From NCBI GenBank assembly GCA_052035295.1, contig JBPOHS010000017.1, positions 36,990 through 100,989 of the forward strand: a DNA stretch of 64,000 nucleotides. The letters run 5' to 3'. Positions 54,819 to 63,578 of the stretch are shown here, in pieces. The notes under the pieces are model-generated. The model made no database searches. It was given only the letters and a program-made list of their open reading frames with translations, and was not told the origin of the DNA. A program made the position numbers and the translations under genes. Source of the DNA: HdN1 sp052035295 (GTDB taxonomy: Bacteria > Pseudomonadota > Gammaproteobacteria > Pseudomonadales > Ketobacteraceae). Position 1 is the first letter of the stretch. Each line of letters begins with the position of its first letter.

Positions 54819-55874
54819 GTGTCATACAACCCTGAGATTGTGCCGTCGGCCATCTTTTCCCTGCGAGCCAACGTGCTTGTCAATTTCGCTCTTGAAAAAG
54901 GAGCCGCCATCGAAGAAATGTTGGTGGAAACCGGAATCGATCAGGGAAAATTTCAGCAAAACAATGCCTATCTGTGTGCGGATCAGTTCCTGCAACTGGT
55001 CAGGAATTTCGTGAAACGCTTTCCTGACGCGGGACATGGGCTTGAGTTTGGTCGCAGGCTCAATATCACCACCCGGGGCACGGTGGGGTTGGCAGTGTTG
55101 AGTATGAACACACTGGGAGATGCCATCAAATTCAGCGTAAAGTACCAGGAAGTGCTTGAGATTCCACAAGTTGCATCCATTGAAAACGCCGAGGATGGGG
55201 TGCATATCGTTTTCCGTTACGAAGAAAACGTCTTGCAGGATATCAATTTGCTACGGTTTCTGGTCGAGAGCAATTTGGCCAGCTACATGAACACCGGCCG
55301 TTATTTGTTGCACTCCCACTTTGAGCCGGTGGCGGTGTTTTTGCCATACCCGCAGCCAGCCTATGTCGATGCCTATTACCCTCTGTTGGGGCAAAATCTG
55401 CATTTCAGTGCCGGTGTCTGCAAGTTGGTGCTGGATCGCGAACTCATGGACGCCAAATTGCCCAGTGCCAATCCCATCGTGGCGCGCGCCTGTTACGATG
55501 CCTGTGACGATCTCTTGCGTAATTTCCGCAAGAACCAGACGCTCACTTATCGTATCAATTCAATCCTGCTGCAACGTCATGGGGATTATCCAACCTTGAA
55601 GGAGCTCTCCGGAATGCTGAATCTGGACGAGCGCACAATTCGTCGTCGTCTTGCGTTGGAGAGAACGTCCTACAAGATGCTGCTCAACGAAGCCCGAACC
55701 CGCCATGCGTCGAAACTCTTGTCAGTACGCAGCAATTCGGTGGAGTCGGTCGCGATGGCGCTGGGCTTCAACAATGCATCCAATTTCCGCCGTGCGTTCA
55801 AGGCCTGGACAGGGCTGAATCCGGGCGAATATCGTGAACAACCGGTCGAGCAAGGGCAGCGCATCTCTGCTTGA
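54819..55874 (+). CDS. AraC family transcriptional regulator
   Basis: 351 residues, same layout as the AraC gene at 50.6 kb: arabinose-binding-like domain (about 15-205) and C-terminal HTH_18 (about 245-335) with LSGMLNLDERTIRRRL and AMALGFNNASNFRRAF. The GTG start has AGGAG at good distance. It sits alone between lysS and a TetR gene that are adjacent in Pseudomonas. Target unknown. Confidence 0.9.
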   Translation: MSYNPEIVPSAIFSLRANVLVNFALEKGAAIEEMLVETGIDQGKFQQNNAYLCADQFLQLVRNFVKRFPDAGHGLEFGRRLNITTRGTVGLAVLSMNTLGDAIKFSVKYQEVLEIPQVASIENAEDGVHIVFRYEENVLQDINLLRFLVESNLASYMNTGRYLLHSHFEPVAVFLPYPQPAYVDAYYPLLGQNLHFSAGVCKLVLDRELMDAKLPSANPIVARACYDACDDLLRNFRKNQTLTYRINSILLQRHGDYPTLKELSGMLNLDERTIRRRLALERTSYKMLLNEARTRHASKLLSVRSNSVESVAMALGFNNASNFRRAFKAWTGLNPGEYREQPVEQGQRISA

Positions 55875-56015
55875 GGTCGGGTTGCTGGAAAAATGATCTG
55901 ACAGGCGCTGCCGCCCTGAAAACGGGAGCGCTTTGTTTTTCGTGTGCCGGGTAATATTTGTTAGACTACTGTCCAATGTTAACTCTCTCTCGGTTCAGGA
56001 AAAGATCATTACATC

Positions 56016-56711
56016 ATGACGGAGCAAAGCACCATCAGCTATCGTGGCCGCAAGGCCAGTCGTAGTCGCAGCGAACAGCGTCGCCGCAACATTCTTGAAG
56101 CCGCCTTGCGTATCGTCGTGTCCGAAGGGGTGCGCGGTGTCCGGCATCGAGCCGTAGCAAAAGAGGCCGATGTTCCTTTGTCGGCCACTACCTACTATTT
56201 TGACGACATTCACGACCTCATTGCCGACACCTTCACCCTGTTTGCGGAATCCGCCATGACGCTGGTGGTGGATCCCATCTATGAGCAGGCAGGCAAATTC
56301 CTTGAAGAGAATCGCGACGAGTTCTATCGCAATCCGGCAAGTCGCCAACAACTCGTTGATAATCTGTCGTTCCTTCTGACGGCGTTCATTCAGAACGAGG
56401 TGGTCGAAAAGCGTGATCATTTGCTGGCGGAGCAGGCGTTCATGCATGAGTGTCTGCGGGATCCGCATTTGCGAGAGATTGCGCGGTCGTATTTTGAACA
56501 TCTCGTTAACCAGTTGCGTCAAATGGCAGAAAGCATTGGCCTCAAGGACCCGGATTTGGCCGGGGATCTGCTGATGGGGGCTGTTTTTCGTATTGAATTC
56601 GAAGCGCTGATGGCTCCCCCGGGTGGATACGATTTTGACCGCGCACGCCGCACGTTACGCATGTTGTTGCAGGGATTGCTGGCGACTTCCTTCGAGGGCG
56701 GCGCGGAATGA
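56016..56711 (+). CDS. TetR family transcriptional regulator
   Basis: 231 residues. The N-terminal HTH (about 22-68) has GVRGVRHRAVAKEADVPLS, then ATTYYFDDIHDLI. The remaining helical domain resembles the regulator encoded next to lysS in Pseudomonas; its ligand is unknown. Its stop overlaps the ung start (ATGA), so the two are coupled. Confidence 0.9.
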   Translation: MTEQSTISYRGRKASRSRSEQRRRNILEAALRIVVSEGVRGVRHRAVAKEADVPLSATTYYFDDIHDLIADTFTLFAESAMTLVVDPIYEQAGKFLEENRDEFYRNPASRQQLVDNLSFLLTAFIQNEVVEKRDHLLAEQAFMHECLRDPHLREIARSYFEHLVNQLRQMAESIGLKDPDLAGDLLMGAVFRIEFEALMAPPGGYDFDRARRTLRMLLQGLLATSFEGGAE

Positions 56712-57406
56712 GTAGCGCTGTACAATCCGTGAAGCTCGAAGAGAGCTGGAAGCGGGTTCTTGCAGAGGAATTCAGCAAGGATTACATGGCTGGTCTGCGC
56801 GCATTCCTGATGCAGGAAAAGACGGCCGGAAAAGTCATTTACCCGCGCGGCGACGAGTATTTCAAAGCACTCGATATGACCCCTTTCGCCAAGGTGAAGG
56901 TTGTGATCCTCGGTCAGGATCCCTATCACGGCCCGAATCAGGCGCACGGGCTTTGCTTTTCTGTACACCAAGGCGTGGCGTTTCCCCCTTCGTTGTTGAA
57001 TATATTCAAGGAAATCCGGCAAGATCTCGGGCTGCCCATGCCAACACATGGCTGTCTGACGCATTGGGCGGAGCAGGGTGTTTTGTTGCTCAACAGCGTT
57101 TTGACGGTTGAGCAAGGCAAAGCGGCTGCACATCAGGGCAAGGGTTGGGAGCAATTTACGGATTCTGTCATTCGCGAGCTCGCCGAGAAGCGCCAGGGAC
57201 TGGTCTTCCTGTTGTGGGGAAGCTATGCGATCAAAAAAGGGCAATTTATTGATCGCAAACGACATTTGGTGCTGACCGCGCCGCACCCGTCGCCGTTGTC
57301 TGCACATCGTGGTTTTATGGGGTGCAAACATTTCAGCAAGGCCAATGCGTTTTTGCAGGAACGTGGCGAGAAACCCATTGACTGGACAGTACCCTCGGGC
57401 ACATGA
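56708..57406 (+). CDS. ung: Uracil-DNA glycosylase
   Basis: Removes uracil from DNA. 232 residues. Catalytic loop GQDPYHGPNQAHGL (Asp71), uracil-specificity motif LLLNSVLTV, and the DNA-intercalation loop HPSPLSAHRGF. Four-base overlap with the TetR gene upstream, an unusual partner for ung. Confidence 0.97.
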   Translation: MSSAVQSVKLEESWKRVLAEEFSKDYMAGLRAFLMQEKTAGKVIYPRGDEYFKALDMTPFAKVKVVILGQDPYHGPNQAHGLCFSVHQGVAFPPSLLNIFKEIRQDLGLPMPTHGCLTHWAEQGVLLLNSVLTVEQGKAAAHQGKGWEQFTDSVIRELAEKRQGLVFLLWGSYAIKKGQFIDRKRHLVLTAPHPSPLSAHRGFMGCKHFSKANAFLQERGEKPIDWTVPSGT

Positions 57407-57534
57407 TAGGAGCGGTAAGCTTTGGCGCTTACCCGTTCACGAAGGCTGGGCGACCTCCTTCTCCTGCACGCTATTGAGACATGGGTGGTCTGCGGGTGCT
57501 AATTTCGACATGTCTTTGCAAATGAGCGATAGAG

Positions 57535-57813
57535 ATGAATATATACGTAGGAAATTTGGCATACAGCGTGACCGAAGACGATCTGAAGGAAGCCTTTGGT
57601 GCATTTGGTGAAGTTGCCAGCGTCAGTCTGATCAAAGATAAATTCACTGGCCAGTCAAAAGGTTTCGCGTTCGTTGAGATGCCAAATAACGCGCAAGCGG
57701 AGTCTGCGATCAAGGGAGTGAATGACAAGCCGATCAAGGGCCGTCCTGTGAAAGTTAATCAGGCCAAGCCCCGTGAAGAGCGTCCGCCACAACAGCGTCG
57801 TCCGCGTTACTAA
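57535..57813 (+). CDS. RNA recognition motif protein
   Basis: 92 residues: one RRM (1-78) with RNP2 IYVGNL and RNP1 KGFAFVEM, then a short basic, proline-rich tail. Such small RRM proteins occur in many bacteria and some are cold-induced; the target RNA is unknown. The 128-base upstream region holds a hairpin GGTAAGC/GCTTACC at 57414-57433. Confidence 0.93.
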   Translation: MNIYVGNLAYSVTEDDLKEAFGAFGEVASVSLIKDKFTGQSKGFAFVEMPNNAQAESAIKGVNDKPIKGRPVKVNQAKPREERPPQQRRPRY

Positions 57814-57834
57814 TCAGATTTTCAAAATTCACTC

Positions 57835-57857
57835 CGGGGCGTAATCGCCCCGTTGTG
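57835..57857 (+). terminator. Probable terminator after the RRM gene
   Basis: CGGGGCG/CGCCCCG with a TAAT loop, followed by a T-rich stretch. Confidence 0.6.
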
Positions 57858-58030
57858 ATTTTTGAGCATCGCATTTATTGCGGCTCAGGTCGCGGGGTGC
57901 GCTTTTTCTGATTTTTATCCGCTTTGCCTCTGACGTCCGGGTTATCCGGATGCTGTCGGTACTTTCCTCTTCTTCCGTGCTTTTCCTCAAGCCTTTTCTC
58001 TTCGCGCTTTTCGCTTGGTTTTTGGCCGCG

Positions 58031-58870
58031 CTACTTTTTGCTTTCTTCCAGTCGTTCAACAATGTTCGCCATTTTGTCGGCGAGGAAACGCGTGACGGAT
58101 TTTTCCATTGCACGGGCCAGTTCGGCGTGTACAGCCATTTCGGCGAGCGGGCGTAAGCGCCAGATCAGATTGGCGATTTTTGGAAACTCTTCGCGCGCGG
58201 GAGCGTCGCTGTGCTCGAACTCATCGAGTACATGGGTAGCAACCAGCTGCACCAGTTCGTTCGCCACCTTTTCGACATTACCCCGCAGCATAATGATGAT
58301 ATCCAGCAGATCCGCGAGGGGAATGCCCATTGCCACCAGCTGTGCACCGGCACGAAGAGTGCGCATGCTGCGTACGCGCACCTGATTGCCTTCCGGGCGC
58401 AACAGATCGAGTTCGATCGCTTTTTTCAGCGCTTCCGGCGTGAAATTGTTGGCGAACATGTCCATGATGTCGGTCATGCTGACCCAAGCGGGTTCTTCGT
58501 CGGTCCATGGGCTGGTAATGGCGGTTTCCAGTCCGATGATATGGCGGAGATCGACGCCTTCTTCGAGCGCAGAAAGCAGTTCATGGATGCTGTTGATGGT
58601 GTAACCGCGTTCCAGCAGTCCGGAAATGACACGCAAGCGGGCGAGGTGGGCGTCCGAATAAATGCCCTTTCTTCCCCGCAGTCTTGGTGGTGCAAGCACG
58701 CCGCGATCCTGATAGGCGCGAATGTTGCGCACGGTAGTGCTCGCCGCCTGCGCCAGTTCTTCGATGCTGTATTCCTTGTCGGGATCGCCGCCGGCGCGCG
58801 ACCGGGGTTTTCCCCCCAGGCGGGGCAGGTATTGCGAAAAAACTTGTAGTGGGTCAGGCGGGAATTTCAT
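58031..58870 (-). CDS. MerR family transcriptional regulator
   Basis: 279 residues. Winged HTH of the MerR type at about 34-105 with YSIEELAQAASTTVRNIRAY, later RGRKGIYSDAHLARL. Split for reading, the recognition region is STTVRNIRAYQDRG. The C-terminal 170 residues are helical with no cysteine metal-binding pattern, so metal sensing is unlikely. Ends within 220 bases of the convergent RRM gene. Confidence 0.88.
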   Translation of the reverse strand: MKFPPDPLQVFSQYLPRLGGKPRSRAGGDPDKEYSIEELAQAASTTVRNIRAYQDRGVLAPPRLRGRKGIYSDAHLARLRVISGLLERGYTINSIHELLSALEEGVDLRHIIGLETAITSPWTDEEPAWVSMTDIMDMFANNFTPEALKKAIELDLLRPEGNQVRVRSMRTLRAGAQLVAMGIPLADLLDIIIMLRGNVEKVANELVQLVATHVLDEFEHSDAPAREEFPKIANLIWRLRPLAEMAVHAELARAMEKSVTRFLADKMANIVERLEESKK

Positions 58871-58955
58871 GGGCGTCGGTCACTATCGATCCTTGAGCGC
58901 GCGATTATACCGGATTCGAGGGGGGGTGTCCTGCGATGGCGCTGGCTCGTGTTTT

Positions 58956-59855
58956 CTAGCCTCGTTGTTGGCTGCGATAGCGGGCAGGCGATAGCCCCAT
59001 CACTTTCTTGAATAGTCGCGAAAAGTAATGTGGGTCATCATAGCCCAACGACTCCGCCACCTCGCTGATGTTGAGGGTGGTGGTGTCCAGCAGCAAACAG
59101 GCACGCTCCATTTTTCGATGGATGAAATGCTGTATCGGAGCGTAGCCGAACGCTTCCTTGTATTTCTTGATGAAATGGAACTTGGACAAACCGGTGAGCT
59201 TGGCAAGTGTATCCAGTTCAAGCGCGCCATCTATAACGCTTTCCATGTGGGCTGTGATCTCGTCAAAATGTACCCGGGAGGATTTTTGTCCCTGGCCTTG
59301 TGTGGACGATATTGCGACGGCTGTGAGCAGCGCACCCAGGCTGTGACAGGCATGAATGAACACGGGCAGGTGGTATCCGGTGTTCTGTGCTCCAAACAAC
59401 TTTTCAAAGGCGTGCACAAGCGCTTGTGATACCCCGGGATGCAGCACGTGTTGGCGTCTGTCTTCGCAGATATAATCACAATAACGCCCACTGAGAGATC
59501 CATCAAAATGTACCCAGTACAGCGTCCACGGATTCCTTGGGTCGGCGGCATAGAAATGCGGAACCCCCTGTGGGATGAGCATGACATCTCCCGCATGAAT
59601 GACATGTAGCTGGTCAGGGTCTTCAGCGAAAATGCGTAACGAGCCGCTGCCCGCCGTGCAGTAGAGCAGCAAATTGTCCTCGTGCTCGAGCCGCTGCATC
59701 TGGTGGCCTTGTGCTGACGGATAATATCCGCACCCATTGAGCCAAAGGCCTTCAGTCAGCGGGTGGGACGCCAACTGGCGCTGGAGAAACAGCGGAACAA
59801 AAAAACGGATGGCGCCGGGCGTGAGCGTCCAGCTGGAAGGGGTTGGCACTTGCAA
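58956..59855 (-). CDS. mmsR: AraC family activator, probable MmsR
   Basis: 299 residues: N-terminal cupin-like AraC ligand domain (about 25-165; VIHAGDVMLIPQGVPHFY), then HTH_18 (about 200-295; LAKLTGLSKFHFIKKYKEAF and SLGYDDPHYFSRLFKKVMG). It is divergent from mmsA with 127 bases between. In Pseudomonas aeruginosa the AraC protein MmsR activates mmsAB from the same position, so the assignment rests on both family and context. Confidence 0.75.
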   Translation of the reverse strand: MQVPTPSSWTLTPGAIRFFVPLFLQRQLASHPLTEGLWLNGCGYYPSAQGHQMQRLEHEDNLLLYCTAGSGSLRIFAEDPDQLHVIHAGDVMLIPQGVPHFYAADPRNPWTLYWVHFDGSLSGRYCDYICEDRRQHVLHPGVSQALVHAFEKLFGAQNTGYHLPVFIHACHSLGALLTAVAISSTQGQGQKSSRVHFDEITAHMESVIDGALELDTLAKLTGLSKFHFIKKYKEAFGYAPIQHFIHRKMERACLLLDTTTLNISEVAESLGYDDPHYFSRLFKKVMGLSPARYRSQQRG

Positions 59856-59982
59856 AACTCCGGATAGGTCAGACCAATCGCAATATAGTCCACCTTTTCA
59901 CAATTTCGTCAATGTTCGCCTGTGAGGCGGTGTGCTACTTTGGATGATATAGCCAAGGGTCATTCAAGGTAGGTGAGCGTTC

Positions 59983-61476
59983 ATGATCAAGAAAATTCCC
60001 CAGTTGATAGCGGGTCGTTTCGAGCAAAGTCATTCAGAAACATGGTTGGATGTCGTCAATCCGGCCACCCAGGAAGTGCTCGCCCATGTGCCGTGTGCCA
60101 CCGAGGCCGAAATGAACCACGCCTACGAGTCTGCGCGTGAGGCGTTTCAGGTCTGGCGCAACACCCCCGTGTCGACCCGTGCACGGGTCATGCTCAAATA
60201 CCAGGAACTGCTCAAATCCCATCACGATGAACTCGCCACCATTCTCAGCCAGGAAACCGGCAAAACCTTCGAGGATGCCAAGGGCGACGTGTGGCGTGGC
60301 ATCGAAGTGGTTGAGCATGCCTGCAACATCGCCTCATTGCTGATGGGTGAAACCGTCGAAAACGTGGCCACGGGCATCGATTCCTACTCGTACATTCAGC
60401 CCCTGGGTGTGTGTGCGGGCATCACGCCTTTCAACTTCCCGGCGATGATTCCGTTGTGGATGTTCCCGATGGCCATTGCTTGCGGCAACAGCTTCATTCT
60501 CAAACCATCGGAACAAGACCCGATGACCCCCAACCGCCTGGCTGAGTTGTTCCTGGAAGCCGGCGGCCCGCGCAATTTGCTGCAAGTCATACACGGCAAG
60601 AAGGAGCAGGTGGACTGGCTGCTCCATCACCCGGACATCAAGGCGATTTCCTTTGTGGGATCGGTGCCAGTCGGTCGTTATATTTACACCACGGGCACGG
60701 CCAACATGAAACGCGTGCAAGCGTTCGCGGGGGCCAAGAATCACACGGTCATCATGCCGGATGCGAACAAGCAACAGGTCATCAACAATCTCGTTGGCGC
60801 CGCCTTCGGCGCGGCGGGTCAGCGTTGCATGGCCATCAGCGTCGCCGTTATGGTCGGTGCGTCGAAAGAGTGGTTGCCCGACTTGCAGGCGGCGGCTGCC
60901 AAAATTCACCCGGGCGTGTGGAATGACCCTTCGGCGGCCTATGGCCCGGTCATCAGCAAAGCCGCCAAACAGCGCGTATTGCGTATGATTGATGCCGGCA
61001 AGTCCGAAGGTGCTGATTGTTTGCTTGATGGTTCGAATTGTGTCGTGGAAGGCTACCCCGATGGCAATTGGGTTGGCCCCACGATCTTCGCCAATGTAAC
61101 GACCGAGATGAGCGTTTACCGCGAGGAAATTTTCGGCCCGGTATTGTGCGTGCTCTGTGTCGACACCCTGGAAGAAGCGATCGCACTGATCAACACGTGC
61201 CCTTATGGTAACGGCACCTCGATTTTTACCGCCAGTGGCGCGGCTGCGCGTAAATTCCAGCACGAAATTGAAGTCGGCCAGGTCGGTATCAACGTGCCGA
61301 TTCCGGTGCCGCTGCCTTTCTTCTCATTCACCGGCTGGCGGGCGTCGTTTTACGGCGATCAGCATGCTTACGGCAAACAGGCGGTGCGGTTCTACACGGA
61401 AACGAAAACTGTGACGGCGCGTTGGTTTGACAGCGATATTCCGAGCGGGCCGAACATGACGATCAGCTTGAAGTGA
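59983..61476 (+). CDS. mmsA: Methylmalonate-semialdehyde dehydrogenase (CoA-acylating)
   Basis: Converts methylmalonate semialdehyde, NAD+ and CoA to propionyl-CoA, CO2 and NADH, the last step of distal valine breakdown. 497 residues. Substrate region FNFPAMIPLWMFP, catalytic Cys282 in GQRCMAISV, and FSFTGWRASFYGD near the end, all typical for MmsA. First gene of the plus-strand valine cluster. Confidence 0.95.
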   Translation: MIKKIPQLIAGRFEQSHSETWLDVVNPATQEVLAHVPCATEAEMNHAYESAREAFQVWRNTPVSTRARVMLKYQELLKSHHDELATILSQETGKTFEDAKGDVWRGIEVVEHACNIASLLMGETVENVATGIDSYSYIQPLGVCAGITPFNFPAMIPLWMFPMAIACGNSFILKPSEQDPMTPNRLAELFLEAGGPRNLLQVIHGKKEQVDWLLHHPDIKAISFVGSVPVGRYIYTTGTANMKRVQAFAGAKNHTVIMPDANKQQVINNLVGAAFGAAGQRCMAISVAVMVGASKEWLPDLQAAAAKIHPGVWNDPSAAYGPVISKAAKQRVLRMIDAGKSEGADCLLDGSNCVVEGYPDGNWVGPTIFANVTTEMSVYREEIFGPVLCVLCVDTLEEAIALINTCPYGNGTSIFTASGAAARKFQHEIEVGQVGINVPIPVPLPFFSFTGWRASFYGDQHAYGKQAVRFYTETKTVTARWFDSDIPSGPNMTISLK

Positions 61477-61630
61477 TGGGTAGATTAACCCGGAATTCCA
61501 ATAGCTCTGTGTAAATTTGATCTATTGGTGCTTGCTGGATGTATCCGGCAAGCCCCCTGAGAGTTATTACCGCAGCGATACTGGATTTCCCGGATTAATC
61601 ACGAACGAAAAGGTGTCAGTGGAGCAATCC

Positions 61631-62791
61631 ATGCATTTTGAACTAAGCGAAGAACAACAATCCTATGTCAGTCTCGCCCGTGAATTCGCGGCGAGAGAAC
61701 TGGCCCCGCATGCTGCCCGTTGGGATGCGGAGCAGTTCTTCCCGGTAGAGGTCATTCGCAAAGCGGGCGAGTTGGGTTTTTGCGGCTTGTACGCGCCGAC
61801 AGATGTCGGTGGAATGGGCATGTCCCGCCTCGATGCGCACCTCATATTCGAGCAACTGGCCTATGGCTGCACCGCCACGGCTGCTTACATCACCATTCAC
61901 AACATGTGCACCTGGATGGTGACGCAATTCGGTAACGACGACATCAAGTCGCGATATGGCGCCCAGCTCACGTCGGGTGATTGGCTGGCATCCTATTGTC
62001 TCACGGAACCCGGTGCGGGTTCGGACGCCGGCAATTTGCGCACGTCGGCGCTTCGTGATGGCGATCATTATGTGGTGAATGGTGCCAAATGTTTCATCTC
62101 CGGTGCCGGCAGTACGCAAGTCCTCGTGGTGATGGTGCGTACTGGTGGCGAAGGCGCAAAAGGAGTCTCGTGTCTGGTGATTCCGGGAGATGCCGAAGGC
62201 ATCACTTATGGTCGCAAAGAGGAAAAAATGGGCTGGAATTGTCAGCCTACCCGTACCATCCATTTCGATAACGTGCGTGTCCCGGTCGCCAATCGCGTTG
62301 GCGAAGAAGGGCAGGGCTTTGTGTTTGCCATGAAAGGCCTGGATGGAGGCCGCATCAATATAGCGACATGCTCACTTGGCACGGCGCAGGCGGCGCTCGA
62401 TCAAGCGCAACAGCATCTCAACACCCGCAAGCAGTTTGGCAAGGTGATTGGCGAGTTCCAGGGCTTGCAATTCAAACTGGCCGATATGGCGACACAACTG
62501 GTGGCAGCACGTCAGATGGTGAGATTGGCCGCGTTCAAACTGGACAGGGATGACCCGGAAAAGTCCGTTTATTGTGCCATGGCGAAACGTTTTGCAACGG
62601 ATGCGGGCTTTGAGGTGTGCAACGAAGCCTTGCAGATTTTCGGGGGCTATGGCTACATCCGCGAGTATCCTCTGGAGCGGTTTGTGCGTGATACACGCGT
62701 GCACCAGATCCTGGAAGGAACCAACGAAATCATGCGTCATATCATTGCGCGCCGTCTGCTGCTGGACGGTGCTACGGAGATTATTCGATGA
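61631..62791 (+). CDS. Acyl-CoA dehydrogenase, probably isobutyryl-CoA dehydrogenase
   Basis: 386 residues with three acyl-CoA dehydrogenase domains: CLTEPGAGSDAGNLRT for the FAD/substrate site, GGRINIATCSLG, and catalytic-region ILEGTNEIMRHII. The cluster (mmsA before, enoyl-CoA hydratase and 3-hydroxyisobutyryl-CoA hydrolase after) and closeness to ACAD8 suggest isobutyryl-CoA as substrate. Start by GTGGAG six bases before the ATG. The stop overlaps the next start (ATGA). Confidence 0.9.
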   Translation: MHFELSEEQQSYVSLAREFAARELAPHAARWDAEQFFPVEVIRKAGELGFCGLYAPTDVGGMGMSRLDAHLIFEQLAYGCTATAAYITIHNMCTWMVTQFGNDDIKSRYGAQLTSGDWLASYCLTEPGAGSDAGNLRTSALRDGDHYVVNGAKCFISGAGSTQVLVVMVRTGGEGAKGVSCLVIPGDAEGITYGRKEEKMGWNCQPTRTIHFDNVRVPVANRVGEEGQGFVFAMKGLDGGRINIATCSLGTAQAALDQAQQHLNTRKQFGKVIGEFQGLQFKLADMATQLVAARQMVRLAAFKLDRDDPEKSVYCAMAKRFATDAGFEVCNEALQIFGGYGYIREYPLERFVRDTRVHQILEGTNEIMRHIIARRLLLDGATEIIR

Positions 62792-63564
62792 GTGCTCAAC
62801 TGAAACTGGAAACACGCGGCAATATCGCCGTGATCACGATCAGCAATCCGCCGGCCAACACCTGGACCGAAGCCACGCTGACGCAGCTGAAAGATATCGT
62901 TACCGAATTGAACGGCAACAAGGATATTTACAGTCTGGTCATCACGGGCGAAGGAGAGAAGTTCTTTTCGGCAGGAGCCGATCTCAATCTGTTTGCTGCT
63001 GGTGATGTCGCCGTGGCCAGCAAAATGTCGCGGCTATTTGGCGATGCTTTTGAAGCGCTGGCAGCATTTCGTGGCGTCTCGATTGCGGCGATCAACGGCT
63101 ATGCCATGGGCGGTGGCCTGGAATGCGCGCTTTCCTGCGATTTGCGTGTGGCAGAAGCGCAGGCGGTCATGGCGCTGCCAGAAGCAAAGGTCGGTCTGTT
63201 GCCGTGCGGTTGCGGCACGCAAAATCTGCCGTGGCTGGTCGGCGAAGGTTGGGCAAAACGCATGATTCTGTGTGGCGAACAAGTCAAGGCGGACAAGGCG
63301 CTGCAGATTGGTCTGGTCGAAGAAGTGGTCGAGAAAGGGCAGGCCCTGGAGCGTGCGTTGGCCTTGGCCGAGCAGGTGGGAAATCAGAGCCCGTCGTCGG
63401 TACGCGTTTGCAAGCAATTGATCATGGCGGCACGCACCAATCCGATGAAGCAAAGCCTGCCGCTAGAGCGTGAGGAATTCGTGCGCCTGTTTGATACACA
63501 GGATCAGAAGGAAGGCGTGAATGCATTTTTGCAAAAGCGCAAAGCCCAGTGGATTAACGGCTGA
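62788..63564 (+). CDS. Enoyl-CoA hydratase
   Basis: 258 residues of the crotonase fold. Oxyanion-hole segments FSAGADLNLF and YAMGGGLECALSCD; catalytic-type Glu in ALPEAKVGLLPCGCG. Expected to hydrate methacrylyl-CoA to 3-hydroxyisobutyryl-CoA by context. Translationally coupled to the dehydrogenase. Confidence 0.92.
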   Translation: MSAQLKLETRGNIAVITISNPPANTWTEATLTQLKDIVTELNGNKDIYSLVITGEGEKFFSAGADLNLFAAGDVAVASKMSRLFGDAFEALAAFRGVSIAAINGYAMGGGLECALSCDLRVAEAQAVMALPEAKVGLLPCGCGTQNLPWLVGEGWAKRMILCGEQVKADKALQIGLVEEVVEKGQALERALALAEQVGNQSPSSVRVCKQLIMAARTNPMKQSLPLEREEFVRLFDTQDQKEGVNAFLQKRKAQWING

Positions 63565-63578
63565 TCTCGGAGTCTCTC

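Noticed and set aside
57829..58113. Lys/Arg-rich minus-strand frame at the MerR end
   Set aside because: Overlaps MerR in another frame; the basic composition comes from the terminator and AT-rich tail region.
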